From Azolla caroliniana (Eukaryota; Polypodiophyta), in the NCBI GenBank assembly GCA_043228905.1, contig JBHGNT010000009.1, positions 18,972,001 through 19,036,000 of the forward strand: a stretch of 64,000 nucleotides of DNA, written 5' to 3'. The notes under the pieces were generated by a model. It was given only the letters and a program-made list of their open reading frames with translations. It had not been told where the DNA came from and did no database searches. Below are positions 1 through 10,190 of the stretch, in pieces (position 1 is the stretch's first letter; each line of letters begins with the position of its first letter). The translations under genes and the position numbers were made by a program.

Positions 1-184
1 AGAGAGAGAGACACAAAGAACTCTTTATTTCTCAAAGCAAATAATACAACAACCAACCTCACAAAGAGGTTACAAGGTCACTATATATAGTGACCGACTT
101 AGGGCAACTACCCTTTATGCTAATTACATAAATGGCCAAAGACGAGATAGTGTGAATACGTCCATTATACACATGTATTCGACA
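1..184 (-). repeat. 3' LTR of Copia-A (cut by window edge)
   Basis: Matches 5098-5281 and ends with the dinucleotide CA at 183-184. A GA-dinucleotide tract lies at the window edge. The upstream part of this LTR is outside the window. Confidence 0.93.
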
Positions 185-197
185 CTCCCCCGTAATG
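185..197 (-). other. Polypurine tract of Copia-A
   Basis: On the minus strand this is a G-rich purine run (TACGGGGGAGTG) directly abutting the LTR, the expected start site for plus-strand DNA synthesis. Confidence 0.8.
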
Positions 198-377
198 GGC
201 GTATACATGGGTTATCTAAGATTACAGGTATAGACTTAGGTTCTCGGACATATCAGCTTTGTTCGAGTCGGCAGGGTCCGAAGGCAGAAGACCGAACTGG
301 TCGGGTCGGAACAGTTGAAGCCGATCATTAAGGAACTGATGTCGGTTGTCGGGAACCATCCTGCTCTGTGTCCGGCT

Positions 378-3300
378 CTAACCGGACTGGTTTGTCGTTA
401 CGCCCATCTGATGCCGAAGAGACCGAAAACGGTCTGCCGAAAGACACTTGGTCATTCCATCTGCGACATTGTCGGTTGTGGATATTTTCTCTAGACCGAT
501 TTTCCCTGAAATGACGCAGTCCCGAACGAAGTGATATCGAACGTCGATATGCTTGGAGGCGTTGTGGTGAACCGGATTTTTCGACAGGGCAACAGCACCT
601 TGACTGTCGCTGTAGACAACTGGAGCCGAGTCATGTTCGACTTGCCGAAACGTGTGCGCCAGCCGACCGAGCCATAAAGCTTCTTTTGCTGCGTCGGACG
701 CAGCTACATATTCTGCTTCGGTCGTTGAGGTCGCTGTGCACTCCTGAAGTTTCGACTTCCACGAGATTGCTCCATTGCCGAATTTGAAGCAGTATCCGGT
801 TGTTGATTTCCGACTGTCTATACAGCCGGCGAAATCCGAGTCGGTGTAGCCGACTACGCCTGAGGTTCGGTTCGGACCGAAAAGAATGCCATGGTCTTTT
901 GTGCCAGCCAGATATCTGAACACATGCTTGACTGCGTTCCAATGTGATCGGCCAGGATTGTGCATAAATCTGCTAACGACTCCTACGGCATGAGAAATAT
1001 CAGGCCGTGTCGCGACCATCAGGTACATAAGGGAGCCGACTGCCGGTGCATACGGTACCGACTTCATATCTTCCCCCTCCGAACCGGATGTCGGGCAGTC
1101 TCGCTGAGAGAGCCGAAGATTCATGGGGAGCGGGGTTGAAGCAGATTTGGCTGATTGCATGTTGAAGCGTTCCAAGACACGTCCGATATAGTCGGTCTGA
1201 GACAAAAAAAGATGTCGTTTATCGCGATGCCGACTAATCTTCATGCCAAGGATGTGTCGTGCCGGACCGAGGTCCTTCATGGCAAACTTCAACCGCAGTT
1301 GCCGAACGAGATCGGCAAGTTCGCCCGCGTGGCGTCCAGAAAGTAGCATGTCGTCCACGTAAATGATGAGGAAGATGGGTGATCCATCTTGAGCTGTGTT
1401 GGTGAAAAGACAATGGTCCTCATCGCTTTTGGAGAAGCCGATCGATTGGATGAAGTCGTCGAACTTCTTGTACCATTGTCGCGGTGCCTGTTTGAGGCCG
1501 TATAGACTCTTCCTGAGTCGGCAGACTAGATGTTCTTGGCCAGTTGCCACGAAGCCTTTTGGCTGCTCCATATAAATTTCCTCTTCAAGATCACCATGGA
1601 GGAAGGCTGTTTTGACATCTAGCTGAATCAGCTCCAAGTTGTCGGCTGCCACTACGCCGAGCAGAAAACGAAGGGTTGTCATTTTCACCACTGGTGAAAA
1701 AATCTCGTCGAAGTCGACGCCATATTCTTGTCGGAAGCCCTTCGCAACTAATCTGGCCTTGTACTTTGGGATGGTCGAATCAGACGTCTCTTTTAGTCGA
1801 TAAACCCACTTGCAAGGGAGAGCACGTCGGTTCCTAGGTAATTCGACCAGATCCCAAGTCTTGTTTGACCGAATAGAGTGCATTTCCGACTCCATCGCCA
1901 GATGCCAGGTGGCTGAATCGACAGATGTCGATGCTTCTTCGTAAGACGTCGGTTCGCCGGCGTCGGTGAAGAAAATTCCAGGAGAATACCTCTCCGGAGG
2001 TTGCGACAGTCTCTCGGAACGTCGAGGTAAGATTGGACTGGTCGCATCGGGTATCGAGGTCGGATGGTCCGAAACCGAATCATTCGGCTGTGCCGAGTCA
2101 GAATTGTCCGAGTCAGTAGTGTGAGGTTCAGCTACCCGTGAAGCTGACCGTGTGTTAAGAGCGGGGCCTTCTTGAAGGGTCGGCACATCGGAAAATGTTA
2201 CCCTTCGGACTTCGATCGGTTTTTCGACTGATGGATTCATAGCCGACTCGTTGAACACAACGTCCGAACTTCGAACGATTTGTCTGCGTTCGGGGTCCCA
2301 GATTCGGTATCCCATTTCGCCGTCGGATCCATATCCAAGGAAAATGCATTTCCTGGACCGAGGTGCAAGTTTTCGGCGATCATCTTTCGGAATAAGGGCG
2401 TACGCCTCGCATCCGAAGATCCTCAGCTTGTCGTAATTCGGCTTACTGCCGATCCATAGTTCCTGAGGAATTTGAAGTCCTAGAGGTCTACTTGGCGACA
2501 TATTGATTATGTGTACTGCCGTGAGTAGAGCCTCTGCCCAGAAGCCATCCGACAGTCCGGAGTGTTGGAGCATGGAAACTATCCGTTCTTGGATTGTCCG
2601 ATTCATGCGTTCGGCAATCCCGTTTTGCTCCGGACTGTGTGGTGCCGTAAATTCACGTCGGATGCCGCGTTGTCGGCAGAATTTGACGAATTCTTCGGAT
2701 TTAAACTCTCCCCCATTGTCGGTCCGAAGGCATTTCAGCTTTCGGTCGGTTTGAGTTTCTGCCATAGCGAGCCAATCTGAGAAGATCGAGAAGACCCGAT
2801 CTTTGGTGCGAATTGGATAAGCCCACACCTTTCGAGTCGAATCGTCAATAAAAGTGACGAAGTAAGAGGCACCGCCTAGAGACTGATGCGGCATTGGGCC
2901 ACAGACGTCCGAATGGACTAAATCGAGAGGTCTCGTTTCTCTTGGTGCTGATGTCGGGTGTGATGCGGCTACTTGTTTGCCATACTGGCAATGCTCGCAG
3001 AATTGATGGTCGGAGAAGGAGAGTTTGGGGATGTATCCGGCTCTAGATAGGTGCGTGATGCCGGCCTTGCTGAGGTGTCCTAATCTTCTGTGCCATAGTG
3101 ATGACACAGGAATATCCACCAAAAACAGGTTACCCTCTCTGAGCGTAACATGTAACGGATACAGGGAGTGTATCTTGGGTCCTCTAGCAAGCAGGAGGTT
3201 CCCCCTGTGGAGTGTCCACCCTCCCGAAGAAAAACCGGCACGAATGCCGTCTTCATCTAGTTGTCCGACTGAGATCAATGGCCTTGAGAGCTCGGGTACA

Positions 3301-4394
3301 TGTCGGACATTGTGGAGTACAAGTGTAGAGCCACCTGCAAGGTTGAGCTCTACTGTGCCGATTCCGATGATGTCACAGTGTTGTGAGTTGCCGACCCGAA
3401 CTGAGTCGGAGTGACGGATCGTATATTGCCGAAATTGGGACCGATGAGGAGTCACATGAAATGACGCGCCCGAATCCAAGAGCCATGTGCTCGATTCTTC
3501 AGTCGTGAGCAGAACTTCTGATCCGACTGGATTTTCGATTGATAGTATATTCGGGTCGTCCGGTAGTACATCAGCTGAGAAGCTGACGTAATTGATCTCC
3601 TCATGCCGGCCACTCTTCTTGTTGTTCTTGTTCTTGAGTGCGCGGCAGTCGGCTTTGATGTGTCCGGGTTTCTTGCAATAGTTGCAGGTTCGGTTATCCC
3701 GTGACTGGCTCCGTCTTCGCTGATTGTTCGGCGGTCGTGAGGAATCTCTTCCTCGTATGTTCGATCGGTCTGTCGAACCTTGTACTACATAAGCGTCGTC
3801 TGTTGAGTCTTTGGCGAAAGACTTTCTCCGAGCTGCTTCGGTCAGGATTGCGCTCGTGACTTCGGAGTATTTAACAACCGTGGTTGACGCGTTGCACACG
3901 GTTGTGACGAAAGTTTCCCATGATGAGGGAAGGCTGCTCATGAGTATCATTGCTCTGAGTTCATCCTCGATTGCCGTCCCCTGTGACGAGATTTGGGAAC
4001 TTATGCTTTCGTACTCATTTAGGTGTGCTTGAACCGAATCGGATTCTTTCATCCGCAAGTTGTATAGGCGCCGGATCAGAAACATCTTCGTTGCGGCAAC
4101 CTTCTTTTCGTAAGTGTCCGACAGTGTTTTCCACAGTTCGAATGCTGTCGTACACGATTGCACCGTAAAATATACCGATTCCGATAGGTGCATCCGAATC
4201 GTGGCGCAGACGATTCTGTCCAGCTTCTGCCACTCAATTGGTTTGTATCCTTCTGGAGGTTCTTCATTTTCGATGGGATCGATTTGTCCCTTGACTATGA
4301 GATAGTCCTGCATTTGCTCTTTCCAGAAGTTGAAGTTCGATCCATCGAACTTTCGTAGACTCATTTCTGACGAGCCGGATGTTGATGCCATCAA
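378..4394 (-). CDS. Copia-A Gag-Pol polyprotein (1338 aa)
   Basis: One open frame holding every copia domain in order. A UBN2-type Gag (about residues 10-230) is followed by a zinc knuckle CNYCKKPGHIKADC (about 236-249) and an aspartic protease with DSGASFH (about 306). Next come the GAG-pre-integrase LWHRRLGH (about 432), an integrase core with D (LVHSDV), D (RTDNGG) and E (IAERMN) between about 494 and 593, reverse transcriptase with VDDMLLSG (about 1011), and RNase H with TSTTEAEY and SKHIDVRYHF (about 1220-1285). Length is normal for plant copia, and all catalytic motifs I can see are present. The protein would make virus-like particles and copy and integrate the element. The start is the first Met of a double Met. 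This copy could be autonomous. Confidence 0.95.
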   Translation of the reverse strand: MMASTSGSSEMSLRKFDGSNFNFWKEQMQDYLIVKGQIDPIENEEPPEGYKPIEWQKLDRIVCATIRMHLSESVYFTVQSCTTAFELWKTLSDTYEKKVAATKMFLIRRLYNLRMKESDSVQAHLNEYESISSQISSQGTAIEDELRAMILMSSLPSSWETFVTTVCNASTTVVKYSEVTSAILTEAARRKSFAKDSTDDAYVVQGSTDRSNIRGRDSSRPPNNQRRRSQSRDNRTCNYCKKPGHIKADCRALKNKNNKKSGRHEEINYVSFSADVLPDDPNILSIENPVGSEVLLTTEESSTWLLDSGASFHVTPHRSQFRQYTIRHSDSVRVGNSQHCDIIGIGTVELNLAGGSTLVLHNVRHVPELSRPLISVGQLDEDGIRAGFSSGGWTLHRGNLLLARGPKIHSLYPLHVTLREGNLFLVDIPVSSLWHRRLGHLSKAGITHLSRAGYIPKLSFSDHQFCEHCQYGKQVAASHPTSAPRETRPLDLVHSDVCGPMPHQSLGGASYFVTFIDDSTRKVWAYPIRTKDRVFSIFSDWLAMAETQTDRKLKCLRTDNGGEFKSEEFVKFCRQRGIRREFTAPHSPEQNGIAERMNRTIQERIVSMLQHSGLSDGFWAEALLTAVHIINMSPSRPLGLQIPQELWIGSKPNYDKLRIFGCEAYALIPKDDRRKLAPRSRKCIFLGYGSDGEMGYRIWDPERRQIVRSSDVVFNESAMNPSVEKPIEVRRVTFSDVPTLQEGPALNTRSASRVAEPHTTDSDNSDSAQPNDSVSDHPTSIPDATSPILPRRSERLSQPPERYSPGIFFTDAGEPTSYEEASTSVDSATWHLAMESEMHSIRSNKTWDLVELPRNRRALPCKWVYRLKETSDSTIPKYKARLVAKGFRQEYGVDFDEIFSPVVKMTTLRFLLGVVAADNLELIQLDVKTAFLHGDLEEEIYMEQPKGFVATGQEHLVCRLRKSLYGLKQAPRQWYKKFDDFIQSIGFSKSDEDHCLFTNTAQDGSPIFLIIYVDDMLLSGRHAGELADLVRQLRLKFAMKDLGPARHILGMKISRHRDKRHLFLSQTDYIGRVLERFNMQSAKSASTPLPMNLRLSQRDCPTSGSEGEDMKSVPYAPAVGSLMYLMVATRPDISHAVGVVSRFMHNPGRSHWNAVKHVFRYLAGTKDHGILFGPNRTSGVVGYTDSDFAGCIDSRKSTTGYCFKFGNGAISWKSKLQECTATSTTEAEYVAASDAAKEALWLGRLAHTFRQVEHDSAPVVYSDSQGAVALSKNPVHHNASKHIDVRYHFVRDCVISGKIGLEKISTTDNVADGMTKCLSADRFRSLRHQMGVTTNQSG

Positions 4395-4974
4395 ATTCGG
4401 TTTCGGTTGACGAAGCTCGGTTCGGAGTTGACTACGAGCCTTGTTGGAGTGCAGCCGGTTGGCTCACCCGATATCGCTCTAGTCGGATTTGAACCCGAGT
4501 CGGTTCGGCTTCGGATATATGTATTGTTGAACTTGCTCGAATTGACTCCGGTAGCTTGAGGGACAGAACCGACTGGTCTTCCCGAATGTTGCCGAGTCGG
4601 AGTGAGCCCGGTTCGCTTCGGATATATATGCCGAATACCGATTATTGAAACCGATTATCTGGACCGATTCTGCTTCGGTTGACTGCAGCGATGAGAGAGA
4701 CGGATCCGACTGATCCTCCCGAATGTCGATCAGCCAGATGAAGCACGAATTTGGGTTGTTGTCAAAGTTGCACAAGGGGATTTCACCTCGAGCGGTTACG
4801 ATCACAAGGGACAGAGTACAACCTGCTGGCTTACTCCAAGCAAGGGGATCTAACGCGATGAGGTGCAAACCTCGTTTTTGTTCTTCTTCTCTCTTTCTTC
4901 GAATGACGCGAATGTTGTGCAGGCCGTGATGAAGTGAAGAACCGAATGCTGTGCAGGCGGTGATGACGGCCGAA

Positions 4975-4991
4975 CCTTCGCTCTGATACCA
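4975..4991 (-). other. Primer-binding site of Copia-A (tRNA-iMet type)
   Basis: Minus strand reads TGGTATCAGAGCG two bases inside the 5' LTR, the standard copia site complementary to the 3' end of initiator-Met tRNA. Confidence 0.92.
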
Positions 4992-4993
4992 GA

Positions 4994-5281
4994 TGTTGAA
5001 AGCAAGGTCGTCTCTGCGGAAGATCAGGGAGCATTCGATTGTTGTGCATATACCTGCGTATGAGAGAGTGTAGGTCGTTGCACAGAGAGAGGGAGAGAGA
5101 GAGAGAGACACAAAGAACTCTTTATTTCTCAAAGCAAATAATACAACAACCAACCTCACAAAGAGGTTACAAGGTCACTATATATAGTGACCGACTTAGG
5201 GCAACTACCCTTTATGCTAATTACATAAATGGCCAAAGACGAGATAGTGTGAATACGTCCATTATACACATGTATTCGACA
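4994..5281 (-). repeat. 5' LTR of Copia-A
   Basis: 288-bp LTR bounded by TG and CA, matching the partial left LTR. It has a GA tract near 5087-5109. The bases after it (gctgc) are the presumed TSD, whose partner is outside the window. Confidence 0.93.
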
Positions 5282-6290
5282 GCTGCACCCCGCCGATGTA
5301 GCCAATATTTCCCGGTTTCCGCCTCTGGCCGAAATTCTTCACGACAACGTTTTGTGGCATATCACATCTCCGATTGCGAGAAGGTTCTACAAAGACTCGA
5401 AGATGCATGCTTGACCTTCTCAGGTGAGAAATCGGCATTCGGCCAACCGCAGATCCTTGTGGTGGGACACTTGTGCGGGACGTACGGACGGAAGCTGTCC
5501 CCGGCAAAGGTGGATGCCATCACAGACATGAGGGAAGAATGTAAATCGCAAACAGAGGGGAGGCGATTTCTTGGTGCCTGTGCATTCTACCACATCTGGA
5601 TCCCGCACTATGCTCACCTAGCCGAGCCCTTGTACGGGCTACTAATGAAGGGGCGAAAGTTCAAGTGGGAGGAAGAGCACACAGAGGCAATGAAGAGGCT
5701 CAAAGGAATGTTGGTAGCGGCACCAGCTTTACGAAAAGCTATATACAAGGAAGGGGTACCCATCTACATGACAACAGATACGAGTCCAACAGGGATCGGA
5801 TGGGTCATAACCCAAGAAGGAGACGATGGTACACGCTACGCCATCCAGTTCGGAGCCAAGGTCTTAAGCGAGCGAAAACGAGGATACACCCAAGTAAAAC
5901 GTGAGCTTTGGGGTATTGTGTCCGCAGTAAAGGCGGATAAAGATTACCTAATCGGGTCAGAGGTGGTAATAGAGACGGATTGCCTTCCAATCCTAGGGAT
6001 GGTTTCGGGATGTGCGACACCTAACCTAGCTATGCTAATGTGGATTGCTTACATCAAATCAATGAACCCGGAGATTCACCACATTTTAGGGAAGAACAAT
6101 GCCATGGCTGATATGCTATCGAGGGCGAAAGCGACATGGTGTCTGAAGATGAGGATATCGCTCTTAACTTCTTTAAGATGGCCCAAGCGTCTACAGATGA
6201 TCGAGATGTGCGAGTACTCCACACCTTCAACGAAAGTGAATACGAAGGGGAGTAGCTACACATTGGCAAGTCCTTAAGCTCAATGAGGAT
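5282..6290 (+). pseudogene. Gypsy-A RT C-terminus and RNase H fragment
   Basis: Encodes the RT thumb (FSGEKSAFGQPQILVVGHLC) and an RT-type RNase H with TTDTSPTGIGW and RELWG. It ends in the NAMADMLSRA motif that closes RNase H. The nearest match in the window is Gypsy-G at 49832-51164. The polymerase active site is outside the window. A frameshift near 6125 separates the RNase H end from the linker. Host sequence resumes directly after the Copia-A LTR. Confidence 0.85.
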
Positions 6291-6299
6291 GGATAGTTC

Positions 6300-7253
6300 A
6301 TGGTTGAAGGAGGAAGCACAGGAGTCCGAAAGAAAGCATACAAGTACTTCCTACTAGGGGGATTCCTCTGGAGGCACCCGAAGAGAAGGACGGGGACGCC
6401 ACGAGTGGTCATAAAGGAAGAAGACCAGAGAACATTGGTGTCTCAGTTCCACGAGAGTCCTTGGGCGGGCCATAGAGGAACGTGGGTAACATCCAAGAAG
6501 TTAAAGGAGAAGTATTGGTGGCCGGGAATGTACAAGGATGTTGCCCATTTCGTGGGGACGTGTGAAAGCTGCCAGTTACACTCCAACATACGCCATACAC
6601 TTCAAATGGATGGTGGATTTGGTTTCGATGTCGATGGGAGTGGGCCAAAGGAAATATTTGGTACTAGCAAGAGAAGACCTAACAAACCAAGTAGAAGGAC
6701 GAGCCTTGGCAAGCAAAACGACGGTGGGGGTGTGTAAATTCTTACTCGAGGATGTCATCTGCCGGTATGGATGTGTGGGAAAGATAGTGGCCGACAGAGG
6801 AGAGCTGAATGCTCACGAAGCTACAGAGCTGTTTGAACGACTTGGAGTGAATCTCTCTCTCACGACCGCTTATAACCCAGAGGCTAATGGAAAGAAAGAA
6901 CGCGGACACTGGCCTATCGTAAAAGCCATTGTAGGAGCTTGCGATGGGGAAGTCGGGAATTGGCCTCGGTTACCACCTTATGCCTTGTGGGCTGACAGAA
7001 CAACTCATAGCTCAGTTACAGGTTTCATGCCAGCTGAACTCATGTACGGACAAAAGCTGGTGATGCCCATTGAAGACACGATCGCGTCATGGGTAGCGAT
7101 GTCATGGGAAGATGAGATGAGTCAAGAACAACTTCTAGAAACAAGGATAAGGAAACTTGAGAGAAGACCCGAAGACTTGGTGTTGGCAAAGGAGAGGTTA
7201 GAAGCGGTTAGGCTAAGTAACAAAGCCCGGCTCGAGAAGACACACCGACTACG
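6300..7253 (+). pseudogene. Gypsy-A integrase (frameshifted)
   Basis: Zinc-binding H2C2 module (HESPWAGHRG, then CESCQ) followed, after a frameshift near 6590, by the catalytic core. The first D is in FKWMVDL, the second in VADRGEL, and the E in EANGKKERGH, so all three catalytic residues are present. The alignment continues into the C-terminal region and is cut at 7253 by a solo LTR. Confidence 0.85.
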
Positions 7254-7635
7254 TGTTAGGAAACAGGTCCCTCCGGATGGGAAGTGAGAAGAACAGTACT
7301 GATGAGCAAACTCGGCCAAGGCCCAATCCGGATGTGGAGTACCCGGCTATGGAAGACCCGGTGAGAACCGAACGACGAGTACCCGGCTAAGGAAGACCCG
7401 GTGAGAACCGGATGACGAGCACCTGGCAAGAGCTGGATGGTGAAGGCCCGGTGAGAAGTGCTCACCGGATGAAGGGACATATTCGTAAATATGTTTTCTG
7501 AGAGTCCATCGGGGCTATATTTGTAAATAGCCGAAAAGTCATATTAGTATAAATATGACTTAGGGCAAACTTTGAGTATGTTGTTGTTGTGGTTCGTTGT
7601 CATTCTTATTTGCGCAAGATTAGAGCGTAACAGTG

Positions 7636-7681
<46 letters not shown>

Positions 7682-7957
7682 TAGAGGAAGAGGTCGTTGC
7701 CTCTGTTGTAACTACTGCATGTGGCGAAGATAGCAAGCTCGAGGTGTTGCCTCGGTGCTTTACTATTGTACATTCTGATATAGAGATAGTTTGCAGTCTG
7801 TGGGCTGCCGTGGTTTTTCCCTAGTTTGGGTTTTCCATTATAACATCCTGTGTTCTCTTCTCTCCATTGTGTTGTGCCGTCATTCCCATTTTCTGTGTTT
7901 GATTCTAAGCTTGGTTGTGGCCAAGCGTTGTTCATCGGGAGCGTGTAGTTCCTGTCA
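7254..7957 (+). repeat. Solo LTR of the Copia-B family, with 5-bp TSD
   Basis: 704-bp element starting TGTTAGG and ending GTCA, flanked by ctacg at 7249-7253 and 7958-7962. It aligns in inverse orientation with the Copia-B LTR at 21596-22199 through the shared gtccctc..gga start, the gtgagaaccgg motifs and the tail. It carries a (GA)n tract at about 7640-7676 and a TATA-like box at 7548-7557. A solo LTR is the usual product of recombination between the two LTRs of one element. Confidence 0.85.
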
Positions 7958-7962
7958 CTACG

Positions 7963-8137
7963 CCGTCGGAAAATCAAAGAAGGAGACTGGGTGATTGTAT
8001 ATGATAGTAGTTCAATCAACATAGCTCAAAGCGAAAATTCGCAAAGCGATGGTTCGGGCCGTACGTGGTAACGAGTGCAAACGATAATGCTACCTACCAT
8101 CTCACTGAACTCGATGGAACTAAGCTGGTTGTATCAA
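7963..8137 (+). pseudogene. Gypsy-A integrase C-terminal fragment, part 1
   Basis: Encodes KEGDWVIVYDSS, matching the Gypsy-G integrase tail, then becomes frameshifted. The match ends at 8137, where the Gypsy-B LTR begins, and resumes at 18070. Confidence 0.75.
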
Positions 8138-8624
8138 TGTTAACTGTTTTGTTGGAAACACCTTCGATATGCCTACAAGCTATCGGTATCAAGGGAAGTG
8201 TAACGTGAAGACTTGTGCACGGAGGCGTCGTTAGGGAAAGAAAACGGAGAGCATACCCGGAATAGCTCCCGGGTCGTATACGTAGTTTAGACCTTAGAAA
8301 TGACGGCACACAGATGAAAACACCAAGAGCTAATAGATATGTATTACTGCAAATAGTTAGCGATGATTACAAAAACACGGCCCACACCCGGTGACCTTAC
8401 AAAGCTCTTATAACTATGAAACGACCTCGCCTAGGCTCTAGATATCTCTCTCGCACTGAGGTACGCAGACCTTGGTTCAAATACTTTTTCTTCATACAGA
8501 GCCGAGCGGTCAGCTGATTGTGAGGCTCGAAACTCGGCATTTACCTAACTCTTCCTTACCTACTGGCCTTACCTACCGGCGTATTACATTTAACTAATTT
8601 ATATTTTTGGGCCTATGGACAACA
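8138..8624 (-). repeat. 3' LTR of Gypsy-B
   Basis: 487-bp repeat matching 17625-18064, which lacks a segment of about 45 bases present here. Just inside it, at 8627-8645, is the box TGGCACGCCCGTGGGACAG on the plus strand, where a polypurine tract would be expected. Confidence 0.85.
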
Positions 8625-9752
8625 CCTGGCACGCCCGTGGGACAGGACTTTGTTCGTCAGACCCACAATTCACCATGGATTTGGCAAAACAACACGAAAT
8701 ACAAAAATTGCCCATTCCTACGAGGGCTTATAGGTTGGTTTTATTCCTCTTCCAATATGCCGAGCATATCCTCGGGGGCGTGGGGTTGGGCTGGCTGCTC
8801 GACAGGTGGGGTTGGTGATGGAGGTTGTGTTGCCGAGTTGGGGATGGCGGTGTCGTCGTGTGTGCCCTCCTCTATTGGGACTGATTCAGGCAGGGTCGGG
8901 GTTATAGTCTATGGCTCCGGTGGGATGTGGAGGTCTGTAGGGGCAGGTTCCTCCTGTCTAATTGTTGTGGTGAGTGGCTCGATTGGGATGTGGAGGTCGG
9001 TAGGGGCAGGTTCTTCCGGTCGAGTTTCTGTGGGGAGTGACTCTGTTCCTTGCTCGGTGGTTGTGGGAGCTCTGTGACTCCTGGTAGCGAGTCGTTCCTC
9101 CTCATACGCTTCGGCTTCTAAACGAAACACCGTTAGATCGTCGTTGAATTCCTCCAAGAGTTGCTCGATGGCCGCAGTGTGGGATGTTGCCAAGGTATGA
9201 TATTCTTTCATTAAGTCTTCACGGAGGGTCTGGATGCTGGTGTCATCCATCTTGTAAAACCCTTGGCCCTCCTTTCGTCGGTTCTCAGCATCCGCGCGTA
9301 GTATGTGTAGGTCCGCGGCTTGGGCTGACCACCCCTGCCAGACATGGTCAAGCGTTTCTTTGATCTTCGTGGTGAATTGCTGGCAATACATGTGGATTAA
9401 GGTCTTGATTTTGGTATCGTCCATGCCGATGCTCGTATGGTGAACTTTCAGTGCCTCCATTGCGGCCTTGGCTTCTGCCTGGCTTTTGCGGGTGAAGAAT
9501 GCTATAGTAGCTTGATTTTCTTTTGCTTTTTCAGTGATGAGCGCGATGGTTTGCTCATAACGGTTGGTGAGCTGAGCTACAAGTTCGTCCCTTTCCTGTC
9601 GCCAGGCATCCCGGTGTTCTTCTTTGATGGCGATGTGCTCGGCTTGCAACTGGTGATATGCATTAGAAATTTTTGCTCGTTGCTCCTCCGAGATCCTCCA
9701 CTTTTGCATATGTTCATTGGCCATGTACTGGAAGGCTCTTTCATGATGTCGT

Positions 9753-10190
9753 TGATATGGCAAAACTCGAACCCATGACCTTATGGTATATGGGTCGAGC
9801 TCTTAACCATCACACCATCTATTGTAATTCATAAGATATTATTTTCATTTATGTTTTATTATAAGAAAGTAATGCATATTCCAGATTACTCTGGAACATT
9901 CTAGAAGTTTCAGGATTACTCCTGACAACACTATAAAAGAAGGCACTAGGCATTATGTTGAACCAAATTGGTTCAATGCCAGTCTTAAGCCTCTCAGCCG
10001 CTTTGTACTTATCTTTTCACATAATATATTAGCTGCTGTCATCATTTTTCTCTCTCTCTCATCCTTGCTATCTCTCTCTCCTCTTCTCACTTCCTCTCTC
10101 GGGAACCGTACGTAGTCCCGTCCTCTTAGTACTAATAGCACTACTCTTCTTAGTACTAATTCCATCTCTAATTTAGTACTATTCCTGACA
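9753..10190 (+). repeat. Solo LTR related to Gypsy-C, with heat-shock-like boxes
   Basis: 438-bp LTR starting TGATATGG and ending CTGACA, flanked by gtcgt (9748-9752) and gttgt (10191-10195), a TSD with one change. It shares architecture with the Gypsy-C LTR: antisense tRNA-like boxes near the start, an array of alternating TTC/GAA triplets at about 9879-9911, TATA at 9932-9939 and a CCAGTCTTAAGC leader. It interrupts the Gypsy-B accessory ORF. The GA/CT-rich stretch 10046-10098 lies in its 3' part. Confidence 0.8.

Larger units (their letters stand above)
1..5281 (-). mobile_element. Copia-A: near-complete, young Ty1/copia element
   Basis: Minus-strand Ty1/copia element. It has the 5' LTR, primer-binding site, one unbroken Gag-Pol frame, a polypurine tract and most of the 3' LTR, which the window edge cuts. 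The 184 bases of the left LTR look identical by eye to the matching part of the right LTR, and the polyprotein has no stop, so the insertion is recent. It sits inside Gypsy-A, whose sequence starts at 5282. The left flank is outside the window, so the TSD cannot be tested. Confidence 0.95.

Noticed and set aside
5039-5281. Start of the 412-aa plus ORF inside the Copia-A LTR
   Set aside because: The ORF runs from LTR sequence into Gypsy-A by chance; only the part after 5282 encodes gypsy domains.
9765-9814. True tRNA gene on the minus strand
   Set aside because: Only A- and B-box-like motifs match. There is no convincing acceptor stem or anticodon arm, and the sequence is part of an LTR.
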